64,000 bases of DNA from an uncultured Albidovulum sp. (GTDB lineage: Bacteria; Pseudomonadota; Alphaproteobacteria; Rhodobacterales; Rhodobacteraceae): positions 62,001 through 126,000 of the forward strand of contig CAJYAD010000007.1 of the NCBI GenBank assembly GCA_913064775.1, read 5' to 3'. Below are positions 18,990-28,596 of this stretch, piece after piece (within the stretch, counting starts at the first letter, position 1; each line of letters begins with the position of its first letter). A model generated the notes under the pieces. That model searched no databases, was not told where the DNA came from, and was given only the letters and a program-made list of their open reading frames with translations. The translations under genes and the position numbers were made by a program.

Positions 18990-19854
18990 TGCCGAAGTAC
19001 ACTCCGTAATTGGCGCCGTCGGCGCCGTAGGTGATGGTGCCGACCGCCGCGCCGCCGATGATTGCGCGGGCGTCGTGGTGCAGGGTCAGGGGCAGGATGT
19101 CGCCTTCCGACAGCGCCGCCAGCGCGCCGGCCGAAAGCTGGATGCTGCCGATCTCGAAGGCGACCTCGACCGGGACATTGTCGATCGAGGCGGCGATGCG
19201 ATCGACCCACTGGCTATGGGCTTCTTTCTGGGATTCGCCGCCCATCGGCGCGCCCAGGACCTCGCTGAAGGGTTCGAGCCCGCGATAGGGGATGGCGATC
19301 GAGACCGATCCGGTGCCCGTCGACAGGCTGAGCGTGGTGGAGAGCACGCAGAACGGCTCGGCCGCGTCGGCGACCGAGGCCAGCGCCGAAAAGCCCTCGG
19401 TCCGGACGATTTCGGCGGAGATCGGAAAATATTGCTCGAAGGCGACGTTGACCGAGGTGACGATCATCTCGATCAGGCGGCGGCCGATGCGCGATTCCAT
19501 GATCGAGATCTGCGTGCGCGCCTCGTCTGGCTCTGTCGGGGCGGAGGCGCCGAACAATTCGTCGACCAGCGCGGCCAGAAGCGCGCCTTCCAGGATCACC
19601 AGCGACAGGCCCTTGACCGGCGGCAGGGCGAGGATGCCGTACAGATTGTAGCCCGGGCGATTGCCCAGATATTCGTCATGGCTGAGGATGCGAAACTGAC
19701 CATCGGCCGACTGCAGGGTATAGCGGAACTCCTGAAACAGGAGCGCGCGGAAGTGACGAAACAGCCGCTCGACCACGCCGGTCATGTCCGGCAGGCGGTT
19801 GACGAAGACGGTTTCGGGCTTGAGCAGGTCGATCGTGTGAGAGGTCTCAGGCAT
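18970..19854 (-). CDS. fliM: Flagellar motor switch protein FliM (no N-terminal CheY-binding motif)
   Basis: FliM core (ISIMESRIGRRLIEMIVTSVNVAFEQYFPI...IAIPYRGLEPFSEVL) between fliN and fliK. Confidence 0.88.
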   Translation of the reverse strand: MPETSHTIDLLKPETVFVNRLPDMTGVVERLFRHFRALLFQEFRYTLQSADGQFRILSHDEYLGNRPGYNLYGILALPPVKGLSLVILEGALLAALVDELFGASAPTEPDEARTQISIMESRIGRRLIEMIVTSVNVAFEQYFPISAEIVRTEGFSALASVADAAEPFCVLSTTLSLSTGTGSVSIAIPYRGLEPFSEVLGAPMGGESQKEAHSQWVDRIAASIDNVPVEVAFEIGSIQLSAGALAALSEGDILPLTLHHDARAIIGGAAVGTITYGADGANYGVYFGNDQQEQ

Positions 19855-21196
19855 AGGCCTTCACCGTATCGTCGGGGCCGCTGCGCGCGCGCGCGGTGGC
19901 GGTGGGGCCGGTGGTGGTGGCGGGGGCCGGCTGCTGAGGTTGCGGTTGGCCCTGACCCTGGCCACCGCTGGCCTGCTGCCGCGATTCCGCGAAGCCGCCC
20001 GCCATATTGCCTGCAGCGCCGCCGCCCTGCGGGGCGGGCTGGGTCAGGCCCGGTTGCGGCGCTCCGTTGCCGCCGGGCTGGCCACTGCCGCCCGCGACGA
20101 AGGCCTGAACCGAGCCGACGTTCAGCCCGCTGTGGGCCAGGCTCTGCGCCAGATGCCCTGCCGTCGCGGCCAGCGTCTGATAGCCGCCCTCGGTCGCGGC
20201 GGTCATGTGGACATGGGTCACGCCCTGGGCGGTTACGTTGACCTGCACCACCACCGTGCCCAATGTCGCGGGATGCAGCGTCACCTTCGCCGAGCCGCCC
20301 CCGGCCCCGGCCAGCGCGGTGGCCGATTGCAGAAGTTGCGCCTGGCTTTCCGGTGTGGCCTCGGCGGCGGCGGTGGACGCGGTGGCGCTGGCCCCCAACC
20401 CGGCGACGTGAAGCCCCTGCGCGGGCATCTGCGACACGGTCTGGGCAACGGCCGCGGGGCCGGTCACCTGGCGGATCCGATGCGCCTGCGGTGCCGGATG
20501 CGGCTGCGGCGCGAGACCGGGCATGGTCAGCGGCTGCGGCTGCGGGGTCGCGGGCGCGCTGACCAAGGGCCGATGCCGGGCGTCCTTGCGCAGCTGGGCC
20601 GGCTTTTCGCCCTGCGAGGCCTGCGGATCCGCGCCTTGCGGCGTCGCGGGCTTCTGTGCGTCCTGGGCCATCTTCGCCACCGGGACGGGTGCCGCCTTGG
20701 GTTTCGGGTCATGCGCCACCGTGCCCGTGGGCACCGGTTGAGCCGTGGCGGCCGCCTTGCCCGTCGTCGGCACGGGGGCAGAGCCACGTGGTGCGGCGGC
20801 GACAGTGACGGCCTCGGGCGCGACGGCCATTGCGCTTGCAGGCGTGGCGCCGCGTTGGGCATCCGGGGCCGGGCGCTGAAGCATCTGCGCAAGCGACGAG
20901 TTCAAGCCCCCGGCGGACCCGGCACCCTTGGCCCCCGAGGGATCGGCTGCGGCAACGGTCGCCGGGCCTGTCGCGCCGGCGCTCTGGTCCGGCTTCGCCT
21001 GCCCGGTCGCGGGGGCGGATCCGGCCGGTCGGGACGGGGCGTGTTTCGCGCTGTGATCCGGCCCGGACTGCGGTGTTCCGGTGGCGGCGGCGCAGGCGGC
21101 GGTGAAGGCCTGCGCGCGGGGGTCCGCCGGTTGGGCGGGGCCGCCGGCGGCGGGCGCGGGGGCCAGACTTGCGGCCAGGCTGACGGGCTGGGTCAT
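19847..21196 (-). CDS. fliK: Flagellar hook-length control protein FliK
   Basis: Pro/Ala/Gln-rich N-terminal region; C-terminal LHPATLGTVVVQVNVTAQGVTHVHMTAATEGGYQTLAA. Confidence 0.85.
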   Translation of the reverse strand: MTQPVSLAASLAPAPAAGGPAQPADPRAQAFTAACAAATGTPQSGPDHSAKHAPSRPAGSAPATGQAKPDQSAGATGPATVAAADPSGAKGAGSAGGLNSSLAQMLQRPAPDAQRGATPASAMAVAPEAVTVAAAPRGSAPVPTTGKAAATAQPVPTGTVAHDPKPKAAPVPVAKMAQDAQKPATPQGADPQASQGEKPAQLRKDARHRPLVSAPATPQPQPLTMPGLAPQPHPAPQAHRIRQVTGPAAVAQTVSQMPAQGLHVAGLGASATASTAAAEATPESQAQLLQSATALAGAGGGSAKVTLHPATLGTVVVQVNVTAQGVTHVHMTAATEGGYQTLAATAGHLAQSLAHSGLNVGSVQAFVAGGSGQPGGNGAPQPGLTQPAPQGGGAAGNMAGGFAESRQQASGGQGQGQPQPQQPAPATTTGPTATARARSGPDDTVKAYA

Positions 21197-22194
21197 ATCA
21201 TGTCCTCGTCATTGCGCAGCGAAATCCGCCCGTCACGCGACAGCCGCATCGCGGCCTCGACGAATTCGTGCTGGGCAGATTGCGATTCCGCCCGCGTCAC
21301 CATCGGGCCGTGGTCGATATCGTCCTTCAGGATTTCGGCTTCCTTGCGCGAGATGTTGTGCAAGAAGCGTTCGCGGGCGACGGTCGAGCCGCCACGCAGC
21401 GCAGGCGCCCGGCGTTCGGGATTGACCTCGAAGATCACCAGTTGCAGGAAATTGTCCGGCAGACTCAGCAGATCGTCGAAGGTGAACATGTTCGACCGGA
21501 TCTGATCGGCAAGGTCCGAATCGGCCTCGCGGATCTGCGACAGCGCCCGGTCGGCGGCGCCCGAGCTCATCCCGTTCAGCAGATCCGCCGCCTGACGCAC
21601 CCCGCCGGTGGAACTGGTCCGGGTCTCGACCTGGGTGCCCAGCTGTTCCGACAACATGCCCTTGAGCTCGGCCAGCGCGACGCTGGGAATTGTGTCGAGC
21701 CGGGCGAAGCGGTGGATCAGATCGACCGCCAGCGTCTCGTCGAAGGCATTCAGGCATTCGACCGCGTTCGAGCGCGTCATCTGGCCCAGCAGTACCGCGA
21801 CCACCTGGGGGCGTTCATCCTTGACGACTTCGGCCAGAACCTTGGGGTCCACCTTCGACAGCACGTCGATCTGCGTGGCGCTGGTGCGGATGATGCGTTC
21901 CAGCATGTCATTGGCGCGCTTTTCGCCGAAGGCGCGGGCCAGCAGCTTGCGAAACGCATCATAGCCGCCCGGGGCCATGCCGCCGTTCGATTCCAGATCC
22001 GTCATCAGCCGGGCGTAGATCTGATAGGCCTGATCGCTGGCAGGCTCGTGCATCGCCGCCATCGCCGTGGTCAGCGTGCCGATCGCCGATTCGTCCATAT
22101 GACGCAGCACCTCGGAGGCGGCGTTTTCGTCCATCGACATGACGACATAGGCCGCCATGGTCGCACCATTCATTCCGGCCGCGGGCGTGGTCAT
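21193..22194 (-). CDS. fliG: Flagellar motor switch protein FliG
   Basis: KDERPQVVAVLLGQM; C-terminal MFTFDDLLSLPDNFLQ...NISRKEAEILKDDID. Confidence 0.96.
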   Translation of the reverse strand: MTTPAAGMNGATMAAYVVMSMDENAASEVLRHMDESAIGTLTTAMAAMHEPASDQAYQIYARLMTDLESNGGMAPGGYDAFRKLLARAFGEKRANDMLERIIRTSATQIDVLSKVDPKVLAEVVKDERPQVVAVLLGQMTRSNAVECLNAFDETLAVDLIHRFARLDTIPSVALAELKGMLSEQLGTQVETRTSSTGGVRQAADLLNGMSSGAADRALSQIREADSDLADQIRSNMFTFDDLLSLPDNFLQLVIFEVNPERRAPALRGGSTVARERFLHNISRKEAEILKDDIDHGPMVTRAESQSAQHEFVEAAMRLSRDGRISLRNDEDMI

Positions 22195-23741
22195 CCGGCT
22201 TCCTCCGTTCTCATCTCGGACGCCTCGGCAGTCAGCCAGCGCTGCAATACTGTGGCCATCACCTCGGGCCGGGACAGCCCGACCTCGGCGATCTGGGTGG
22301 CGATGTTGCGCAGGTTGGCGGTTTGCAGGTCTTCCTCGAACGAAGGTTCAGGCTTGCGCACAACCGGCTTGGGCAGCAGCGGCGGTTGGTCCTTCAGCCA
22401 GCGGATCAGCGGCACCGCGACGCCAAGCACAAGGCCGAGCGCGGCAACCAGCAGCAGCACGCCCTGCAGGATGCGGATGATCTGCGCCTGCGACGAGCCG
22501 GCCTTGGCCGCGCCGCTGGACACGAAGGTCGCACTGGTCACCTGAACCTTGCCGCCGGGCACCGCGATGGTCGACCCGATCATGGTTTGCAGTTCGGCAA
22601 GGCTGGTTTTGCCCAGCGCCGAGCGGTTGACCAGCACCGAGGCGCTGATCTTGCGGATCTGCCATGCGGCCGGCTGCGCGACGGACGACGTGGTGTCGAC
22701 ATCGAAGGTCTTGTGCGATTGCTTCGATTGGCTCTTCGGCAGCGGCTGGTTCTTTGCCGCGCCATTCTGCCCCGTTGCCGGCGCGTTCAGCGGCGCCGTG
22801 GTCGGGCCCGGGGGCTGGTTCGACAGGGCGCCTGGAACCCCCATGGCCGCCGAATTCGGGCCGATTTCGGTCTTCGATCGATCGTCGCTGGCGGCGGCAA
22901 TGGCATGCGGACCATAGGTGACGGACTGGATCTTCTTGGTCTCGAAATCGACATCGGCCGAAACCGAGACGCGGGCATTTCCCGGCCCCAGAATCGGCAC
23001 CAGAAGCGCGCGGATCTTGGCCTCTTGCGCGGCCTCGATGCGCTTGACGATGGCCAGCTGCTGGGCGATGTCGCCGCCGGCGCCGACCGGATAAAGGATG
23101 ATGCCATGGGCGGTTGCCACGACGACATGGGCTTCGGTCAGGCCGGGGACGGCGGCGGCGACGATCTTGGCCACCGCGATGCCCAGGGCCTGATCGGCCT
23201 CGGGCGCGCCGGTCATCACCACCGAGGCCTTGGGTCTGGCCTGATCCGCCAGAAAGGGCGTGTTCTTGGGCAGTGCCAGAAGCACCTGGACGCGCTGGGC
23301 CCCCGACAGAGACGTGATCGAGTCTTCCAGACTTTGCTCGACCGCCTGCAGATGCAGGGCGGTGGTGGCGGTTTGGCTGCTGGTGATCGAGGTGCCTTCC
23401 AGTGCCGTCCACTTCGCATCGCTGCCGGTCTGCGGGGTGCCGGCGGCGCCCAGTTGCAGGCGCGCGCGCCCCAGATCCGACGCCGGCACCGAGATCGCGT
23501 TGCCGTCCTGGCTTAACCGGTAGGGGATGCCGTCCTTTTGCAGCGCGGCGATGGCCTCGCCGCCGCGCGCTGGCGACAGGCCATCAAACAGCACCTCATA
23601 CCGCGCGCCCGAAAACTCGACCAGCGCCAGCACGGCAACCGCAACGGCAACGGTCGCCGCCGCCAACAGGACGGACAGCGGCAGGGCCTTGAACCAGGAA
23701 ATCAGGCGCTGGCCGGCAGCCCGCGCGTCCTCGACTGTCAT
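22191..23741 (-). CDS. fliF: Flagellar MS-ring protein FliF
   Basis: YEVLFDGLSPARGGEAIAALQKDGIPYRL; VQVLLALPKNTPFLADQARPKASVV. Confidence 0.96.
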   Translation of the reverse strand: MTVEDARAAGQRLISWFKALPLSVLLAAATVAVAVAVLALVEFSGARYEVLFDGLSPARGGEAIAALQKDGIPYRLSQDGNAISVPASDLGRARLQLGAAGTPQTGSDAKWTALEGTSITSSQTATTALHLQAVEQSLEDSITSLSGAQRVQVLLALPKNTPFLADQARPKASVVMTGAPEADQALGIAVAKIVAAAVPGLTEAHVVVATAHGIILYPVGAGGDIAQQLAIVKRIEAAQEAKIRALLVPILGPGNARVSVSADVDFETKKIQSVTYGPHAIAAASDDRSKTEIGPNSAAMGVPGALSNQPPGPTTAPLNAPATGQNGAAKNQPLPKSQSKQSHKTFDVDTTSSVAQPAAWQIRKISASVLVNRSALGKTSLAELQTMIGSTIAVPGGKVQVTSATFVSSGAAKAGSSQAQIIRILQGVLLLVAALGLVLGVAVPLIRWLKDQPPLLPKPVVRKPEPSFEEDLQTANLRNIATQIAEVGLSRPEVMATVLQRWLTAEASEMRTEEAG

Positions 23742-23749
23742 GGGGATGA

Positions 23750-24052
23750 TCAGATCTGCATATTGGTGAGCGTTTGATAGGCGGAAACAATTTCATTGCG
23801 CACGGCGACCACGCCCGTCCACCCAAGTTCGGCGCGGTCAGAAAGAATCAGAGCGGAAGCTTGCGAAGCCCCCGGTTTTCCGGCAGCGACGGCCGTTTCT
23901 GCGGCGGAAGCGGAATTCTGGGCCTGGCTGACGGCGTCAAGCGCCGCATGGATTGTCGCAAGAAACGACCCATCGCCCTTTGTTTGTGAGGATATAAGAG
24001 GCGCAGTGCCTATTCCCGGTACGCTTAAAGCGGGAAGAATCGGGACCGCCAT
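23750..24052 (-). CDS. fliE: Flagellar hook-basal body protein FliE
   Basis: C-terminal VAVRNEIVSAYQTLTNMQI typical of FliE; next to fliF. Confidence 0.88.
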   Translation of the reverse strand: MAVPILPALSVPGIGTAPLISSQTKGDGSFLATIHAALDAVSQAQNSASAAETAVAAGKPGASQASALILSDRAELGWTGVVAVRNEIVSAYQTLTNMQI

Positions 24053-24354
24053 CGTTTCCCTCCTTCAATTGCATATCATCGCCCATAGAGAAATGGGAGC
24101 GGGAAGGTCAACTCACCGTATCGTCATACTCGTGAAACTGTGATGGAACCGTGAAATGAGGCATCAGTTTGGCAAGAGTATGGCGTGCAGATAACAAACA
24201 GTTGAGTAATGGTACCGTGTTGTTTAAAAAAGAGTTTTTTCGGTAACGTCAACTTGCACGATTACGTTACTTATCGTGTGATTGTGTTCGCTTTTTGGGG
24301 GTGCAATACCAGCATAAGGGGCGCACAAGGTGAAAAAAATAGAAGGACAGGCAG
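24053..24354. promoter_or_regulatory. Divergent regulatory region between fliE(-) and flgB(+) operons
   Basis: About 300-nt AT-rich gap between divergent flagellar operons; contains inverted repeat GTAACGT-N14-ACGTTAC and two CGTGAAA repeats. Confidence 0.7.
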
Positions 24355-24717
24355 ATGTCCGTTTCTAGTCCTCAGTTCCTCACGTTTGCTCAGGCCGACC
24401 TGTCTCTTCGCGAGGAGAGACAAAGCCTGATTGCATCGAATATCGCGAACGCGAACACGCCCGGGTATAAATCGAAAGATATAGATTTCGAAAAGGATTT
24501 GAACGCGGCACTTCGCAACCACGATACGAAACCTGTGGGTGGGATAGATTATAAGACCGGGTTTCCGGTGGGGTTGGATGGCAATGATGTATCCATGACT
24601 GCAGAAAAACTGGAATCCCTTTCAAACTCTGGCGCCATGCGGTCGGAGGTGACCTATCTGCATCAATCCACCACCGATCTGATCACCGCGCTGCGCCCCA
24701 ATCCGAACGGGATCTGA
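24355..24717 (+). CDS. flgB: Flagellar basal-body rod protein FlgB
   Basis: RQSLIASNIANANTPGYKSKDIDFE. Confidence 0.95.
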   Translation: MSVSSPQFLTFAQADLSLREERQSLIASNIANANTPGYKSKDIDFEKDLNAALRNHDTKPVGGIDYKTGFPVGLDGNDVSMTAEKLESLSNSGAMRSEVTYLHQSTTDLITALRPNPNGI

Positions 24718-24721
24718 CGAC

Positions 24722-25138
24722 ATGAGCGGCCCCATTCCCGACATCACCGCGATCATCGGCTCGGGCCTTCTGGCCGAGCGGCAGCGCATGGGGCTGATCG
24801 CCTCGAACATCGCCAACGCGGATTCGATCACCGCCGCCGGCGGCCAGCCCTACCGCGCCCGAGAGCCGGTGTTCGCGGCCGAGCCGGCGCTGAGCGGATC
24901 CGCCGCCGACCGGGTTGTCGTGGCGGGGGTGGTGGAAAGCGCGGCGCCGCCGAAGATGACTTACGATCCGGGCAATCCGCGCGCCGATGCCAAGGGCTAT
25001 GTGACGGGGTCGAATGTCGATCCGGCGCAGCAGATGACCGATCTGATCAGCGCGACCCAGAACTACGCCGCCGACATCGCCGTCCTCGATCAAAGCAGCA
25101 AGCTTGATCAGGCGATGCTGCAAAGTTTCATCGCCTGA
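24722..25138 (+). CDS. flgC: Flagellar basal-body rod protein FlgC
   Basis: RMGLIASNIANADSITAAGGQPYRAREPVF; VDPAQQMTDLISATQNYAADIAVLDQSSKL. Confidence 0.95.
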   Translation: MSGPIPDITAIIGSGLLAERQRMGLIASNIANADSITAAGGQPYRAREPVFAAEPALSGSAADRVVVAGVVESAAPPKMTYDPGNPRADAKGYVTGSNVDPAQQMTDLISATQNYAADIAVLDQSSKLDQAMLQSFIA

Positions 25139-25157
25139 TGTCGCAGGAGACCTTCCC

Positions 25158-25814
25158 ATGACCAGCGTTCCTTCCGCCGCGGCCAGTCCGGCAAGCGGCG
25201 CGGCCGGTGCCTCGGCCGGGCTGAGCGGGCTGAATCAGGCCGATTTCATCCGCCTGCTCACCGCCCAGCTGCAGAACCAGGATCCGACCTCGCCGACCAA
25301 GCCGCAGGATCTGGCCAACGAATTTGCACAGTTGTCGACGGTCAGCGGCATCAACGCCCTGAAGCAGGAGGTCACCAAGATCGGCGCCGGCGCCGGCGCC
25401 GCCCAGATCGGCCAGGCCGCCATCCTGATCGGCAAGACCGTCGCGATCGCCGGCAATCCGCTGGCGGTGGCCAATGCCAACGGTCAGGTCATCGGCGGCT
25501 TCAGCCTGGCCGCGCCGGCCAGTTCGGCCACGCTGACGATCACCGACCCGCAAAACGGCACGGTGGTGAATACCCAGAAGCTGACCAACCTGCCGTCGGG
25601 GATGAACGATTTCACCTGGACCGGCGCCGCCGCCAACCATGTCTACAGCTACAGCGTCAGCGCGTCCTCGGGCAGTTCGAGCGTCGCCACCACCACCTAC
25701 ACCAATACCCAGGTTCGCAACATCGACCTGACCGGTGGCACGCCCACCCTTTCCCTCGCCGGGGCCGCACAGCCGGCGGACCTCACCCAAATCGTCAGTA
25801 TTCTCGGAGGCTGA
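25158..25814 (+). CDS. flgD: Flagellar hook assembly protein FlgD
   Basis: LNQADFIRLLTAQLQNQDPTSPTKPQDLANEFAQLSTV. Confidence 0.95.
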   Translation: MTSVPSAAASPASGAAGASAGLSGLNQADFIRLLTAQLQNQDPTSPTKPQDLANEFAQLSTVSGINALKQEVTKIGAGAGAAQIGQAAILIGKTVAIAGNPLAVANANGQVIGGFSLAAPASSATLTITDPQNGTVVNTQKLTNLPSGMNDFTWTGAAANHVYSYSVSASSGSSSVATTTYTNTQVRNIDLTGGTPTLSLAGAAQPADLTQIVSILGG

Positions 25815-25818
25815 TACC

Positions 25819-27045
25819 GTGTCGCTCAATACCGCACTTTCGGGGCTGCTCAACGCCCAGGACGGACTGAACGTCGTCTCGAACAACCTTGCCAACGCCG
25901 GGACCATCGGGTTCAAATCCGGCTCGGCGCAGTTTACCGACATCTACGCGGCCGGCGGCACCAACGGGATCGGCCAGGGCGCCACGGCCGCGGGCACCCA
26001 GCAGAATTTCACGCAAGGCAACCTGGAGACCACCGGCAACCCGCTGAACCTGGCGATCCAGGGCAACGGCTTCTTCATCACCACCAACGCCGGCACCACC
26101 AGCTACAGCCGCGACGGTGCCTTCCAGCTTAGCCCGACGGGGCAGTTGCTGAACAGCAACGGCTCGTCCGTGCAGGGCTTCGGGATCAAGGCGAATGGTC
26201 AGGCGAACGGGCTGCTGGGCCCGGTGACGATCTCGACCGGTCCGGAAGCTGCTAAACCCACCGCCCAGGTCAATCTGAACGCGGCGCTGAATTCGGCCGA
26301 TCCGGTGATCACGAGCGCCTTCAACTCGGCCAATCCGGCGACCTACGATCAGGCGACCTCGGTCACCGCCTATGATTCGCTGGGCAATGCCAACCGGGTT
26401 CAGCTGTACTTCGCGCGGCAGCCGGCCTCAGCCTCGGCCACGACGCCCAATCCCTGGTCGATCTACGCCCAGCCGGAAACGGCCTCGGGGTCGACCGTGG
26501 GCACGCCGACCACGCTGACCACGCTGACCTTCAACAGCAGTGGCGGGCTGACCTCGGGCGGCTCGGCCGCATTGAACGTGAACTGGGGCAATGGCGCGGC
26601 GTCGTCGAACATCGGCTTCGATTTCACCGGCACCACGCTGAGCAACCAGAACTTCGCGGTCAATTCGCTGACCAACAACGGCTATGCCGCAGGCACCTAT
26701 ACGGGCACCGCGGTGGATGCGCAGGGCAATGTGAACGTCAGCTATTCGAACGGCCAGTCGAAGGCGGTGGCGACGCTGGCGCTGGCCAGCTTCATCAACA
26801 ATCAGGGCCTGAACCCGACCAGCGGCAACCTGTTCGAGCCTACCAACCAATCAGGCGCGGCGGTGGTGAACCAGGCCGGTGCCGGGGTGAATGGCACGCT
26901 GGTGTCGGGATCGCTGGAGAAGTCCAACGTGCAGACCTCGAACGCGCTGGTCGAGCTCTTGAACTATCAGGAGGCCTATCAGGCCAATACCAGTGTGATC
27001 CAGGGCGCCCAGCGGGACGTCCAGAAGCTTCTGCAGTTGAGCTGA
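25819..27045 (+). CDS. flgE: Flagellar hook protein FlgE
   Basis: GTG start 25819; SLNTALSGLLNAQDGLNVVSNNLANAGTIGFKS; C-terminal NALVELLNYQEAYQANTSVI. Confidence 0.95.
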   Translation: MSLNTALSGLLNAQDGLNVVSNNLANAGTIGFKSGSAQFTDIYAAGGTNGIGQGATAAGTQQNFTQGNLETTGNPLNLAIQGNGFFITTNAGTTSYSRDGAFQLSPTGQLLNSNGSSVQGFGIKANGQANGLLGPVTISTGPEAAKPTAQVNLNAALNSADPVITSAFNSANPATYDQATSVTAYDSLGNANRVQLYFARQPASASATTPNPWSIYAQPETASGSTVGTPTTLTTLTFNSSGGLTSGGSAALNVNWGNGAASSNIGFDFTGTTLSNQNFAVNSLTNNGYAAGTYTGTAVDAQGNVNVSYSNGQSKAVATLALASFINNQGLNPTSGNLFEPTNQSGAAVVNQAGAGVNGTLVSGSLEKSNVQTSNALVELLNYQEAYQANTSVIQGAQRDVQKLLQLS

Positions 27046-27047
27046 CC

Positions 27048-27791
27048 ATGGCGCTGGGCGGGCTTTATACCTCGATGGCCGGGCTTGAGACCTCTTCGGA
27101 GCGTCTCGATACCGTCGCGCAGAACCTCGCGAATGCCAACACGCAGGGCTATGCGGCCCAGCAGACGGCGGCGATGGCGCTGCCCTATCATGGCGACGCG
27201 CCACCGGCCGGGGCGGATGTGATCGCGCTGGGCGAGGCCACCGATACCTCGGCCGGGCCGGTCACCCAGACCGGCGCGCCCTATGATGTGGCGGTGCAGG
27301 GCGGCTGGCTGGTGGTGCAGACCGAAGGCGGCGGCCAGGCGCTGACCCGCGACGGCCATCTGGCCCAGAACGCCCAGAACCTGCTGACCACCGCCAGCGG
27401 CCGGCCGGTGCTGGGCGCCAACGGCACCCCGATCAGCCTGCCGGCGCTGCGCGACATCACCATCGCGCGCGATGGCTCGATCTCCGGCATTCCGGCCAGC
27501 GCGGTCGGCGGGCAGGCGCAGAGCTTCGGCAAGCTGTTCCTTGCCCAGACCCCGCCGGGCGGCGCGCTGCGACCGCTGGCCAATTCGCTTTACGCGCTGC
27601 CCGCCGGCACCGCGCCGCAACCCTCGACCAGCGCCACGGTGACGCAAGGCGCGCTGGAGGGCAGCAACGTTGATCAGGTGAAGGCGATGATGGACCTGAT
27701 CGACGTGTCCAAGTCCTACAAGCTGGAAACCCAGGTGATGGGCAAGTCCGCCCAGACGCAGACCGCCCTCGACCAGATCCTCATGTCCTGA
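27048..27791 (+). CDS. flgF: Flagellar basal-body rod protein FlgF
   Basis: MALGGLYTSMAGLETSSERLDTVAQNLANANTQGY; precedes flgG. Confidence 0.93.
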   Translation: MALGGLYTSMAGLETSSERLDTVAQNLANANTQGYAAQQTAAMALPYHGDAPPAGADVIALGEATDTSAGPVTQTGAPYDVAVQGGWLVVQTEGGGQALTRDGHLAQNAQNLLTTASGRPVLGANGTPISLPALRDITIARDGSISGIPASAVGGQAQSFGKLFLAQTPPGGALRPLANSLYALPAGTAPQPSTSATVTQGALEGSNVDQVKAMMDLIDVSKSYKLETQVMGKSAQTQTALDQILMS

Positions 27792-27801
27792 CGGAGACCT
27801 C

Positions 27802-28596
27802 ATGCTTCCCGCGCTTTCCACCACCGCCACCGGGCTTTCGGCCGAACAGGTCGAGATCGACTCGATTTCGAACAACCTTGCCAACCTCAACACCGTCGGC
27901 TTCAAGAAGTCCGATCCGGTGTTCGAGACGCTGGCCTATCAGCAGCATATCCAGCCGGGCGCCTCGTCCAGCGGCAACACGCTGTACCCGTCGGGCTATG
28001 ACTTGGGCACCGGGGTGCGGGTGGCGGCGACGGTGCCGGTGCTGACCCAGGGCAACCTGAAACAGACGAATGAGCCTTTGGACATGGCGATCCAGGGCGC
28101 GGGCTATTTCCAGGTGCTGCAGCCCGACGGCCAGATGGCCTATACCCGCGACGGCGCCTTCCAGCTGGACCAGAACGGCCATCTGGTCACCGCCGACGGC
28201 TATCAGGTGCTGCCCAACATCACCATTCCGCCGAACGCAACCAGCGTGACCATCGGCCAGGACGGCACGATTTCCGCGACCACGCCGGGGACTGCCAACG
28301 CGGCGGTGGTGGGGCAGATCCAGCTGGCCAATTTCGTCAACCCGCAGGGCTTGCAGCCGGTCGGCAACAACCTGTTCTTGCAGACCAATTCCAGCGGCGC
28401 CGCGATCACCGGCAATCCGCAGGCGAACGGGCTGGGGTCGGTCAACCAGAACTTTCTGGAGCAGTCGAACACCAGCGTGGTCGATTCCATGGTCAACCTG
28501 ATCGCGGCCGAGCGCGCCTATCAGTTGGGCACCAACGCGGCCTCGGCCGCCGGCCAGACGCTAAGCGAGCTTTCGTCGATGGCCGCCAACGCATGA
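27802..28596 (+). CDS. flgG: Flagellar distal rod protein FlgG
   Basis: VEIDSISNNLANLNTVGFKKSDPVFE; AERAYQLGTNAASAAGQTL. Confidence 0.95.
   Translation: MLPALSTTATGLSAEQVEIDSISNNLANLNTVGFKKSDPVFETLAYQQHIQPGASSSGNTLYPSGYDLGTGVRVAATVPVLTQGNLKQTNEPLDMAIQGAGYFQVLQPDGQMAYTRDGAFQLDQNGHLVTADGYQVLPNITIPPNATSVTIGQDGTISATTPGTANAAVVGQIQLANFVNPQGLQPVGNNLFLQTNSSGAAITGNPQANGLGSVNQNFLEQSNTSVVDSMVNLIAAERAYQLGTNAASAAGQTLSELSSMAANA

Noticed and set aside
25383-25402. GGCGCC tandem run in flgD
   Set aside because: Encodes an Ala/Gly linker in frame; short, typical of high-GC coding DNA
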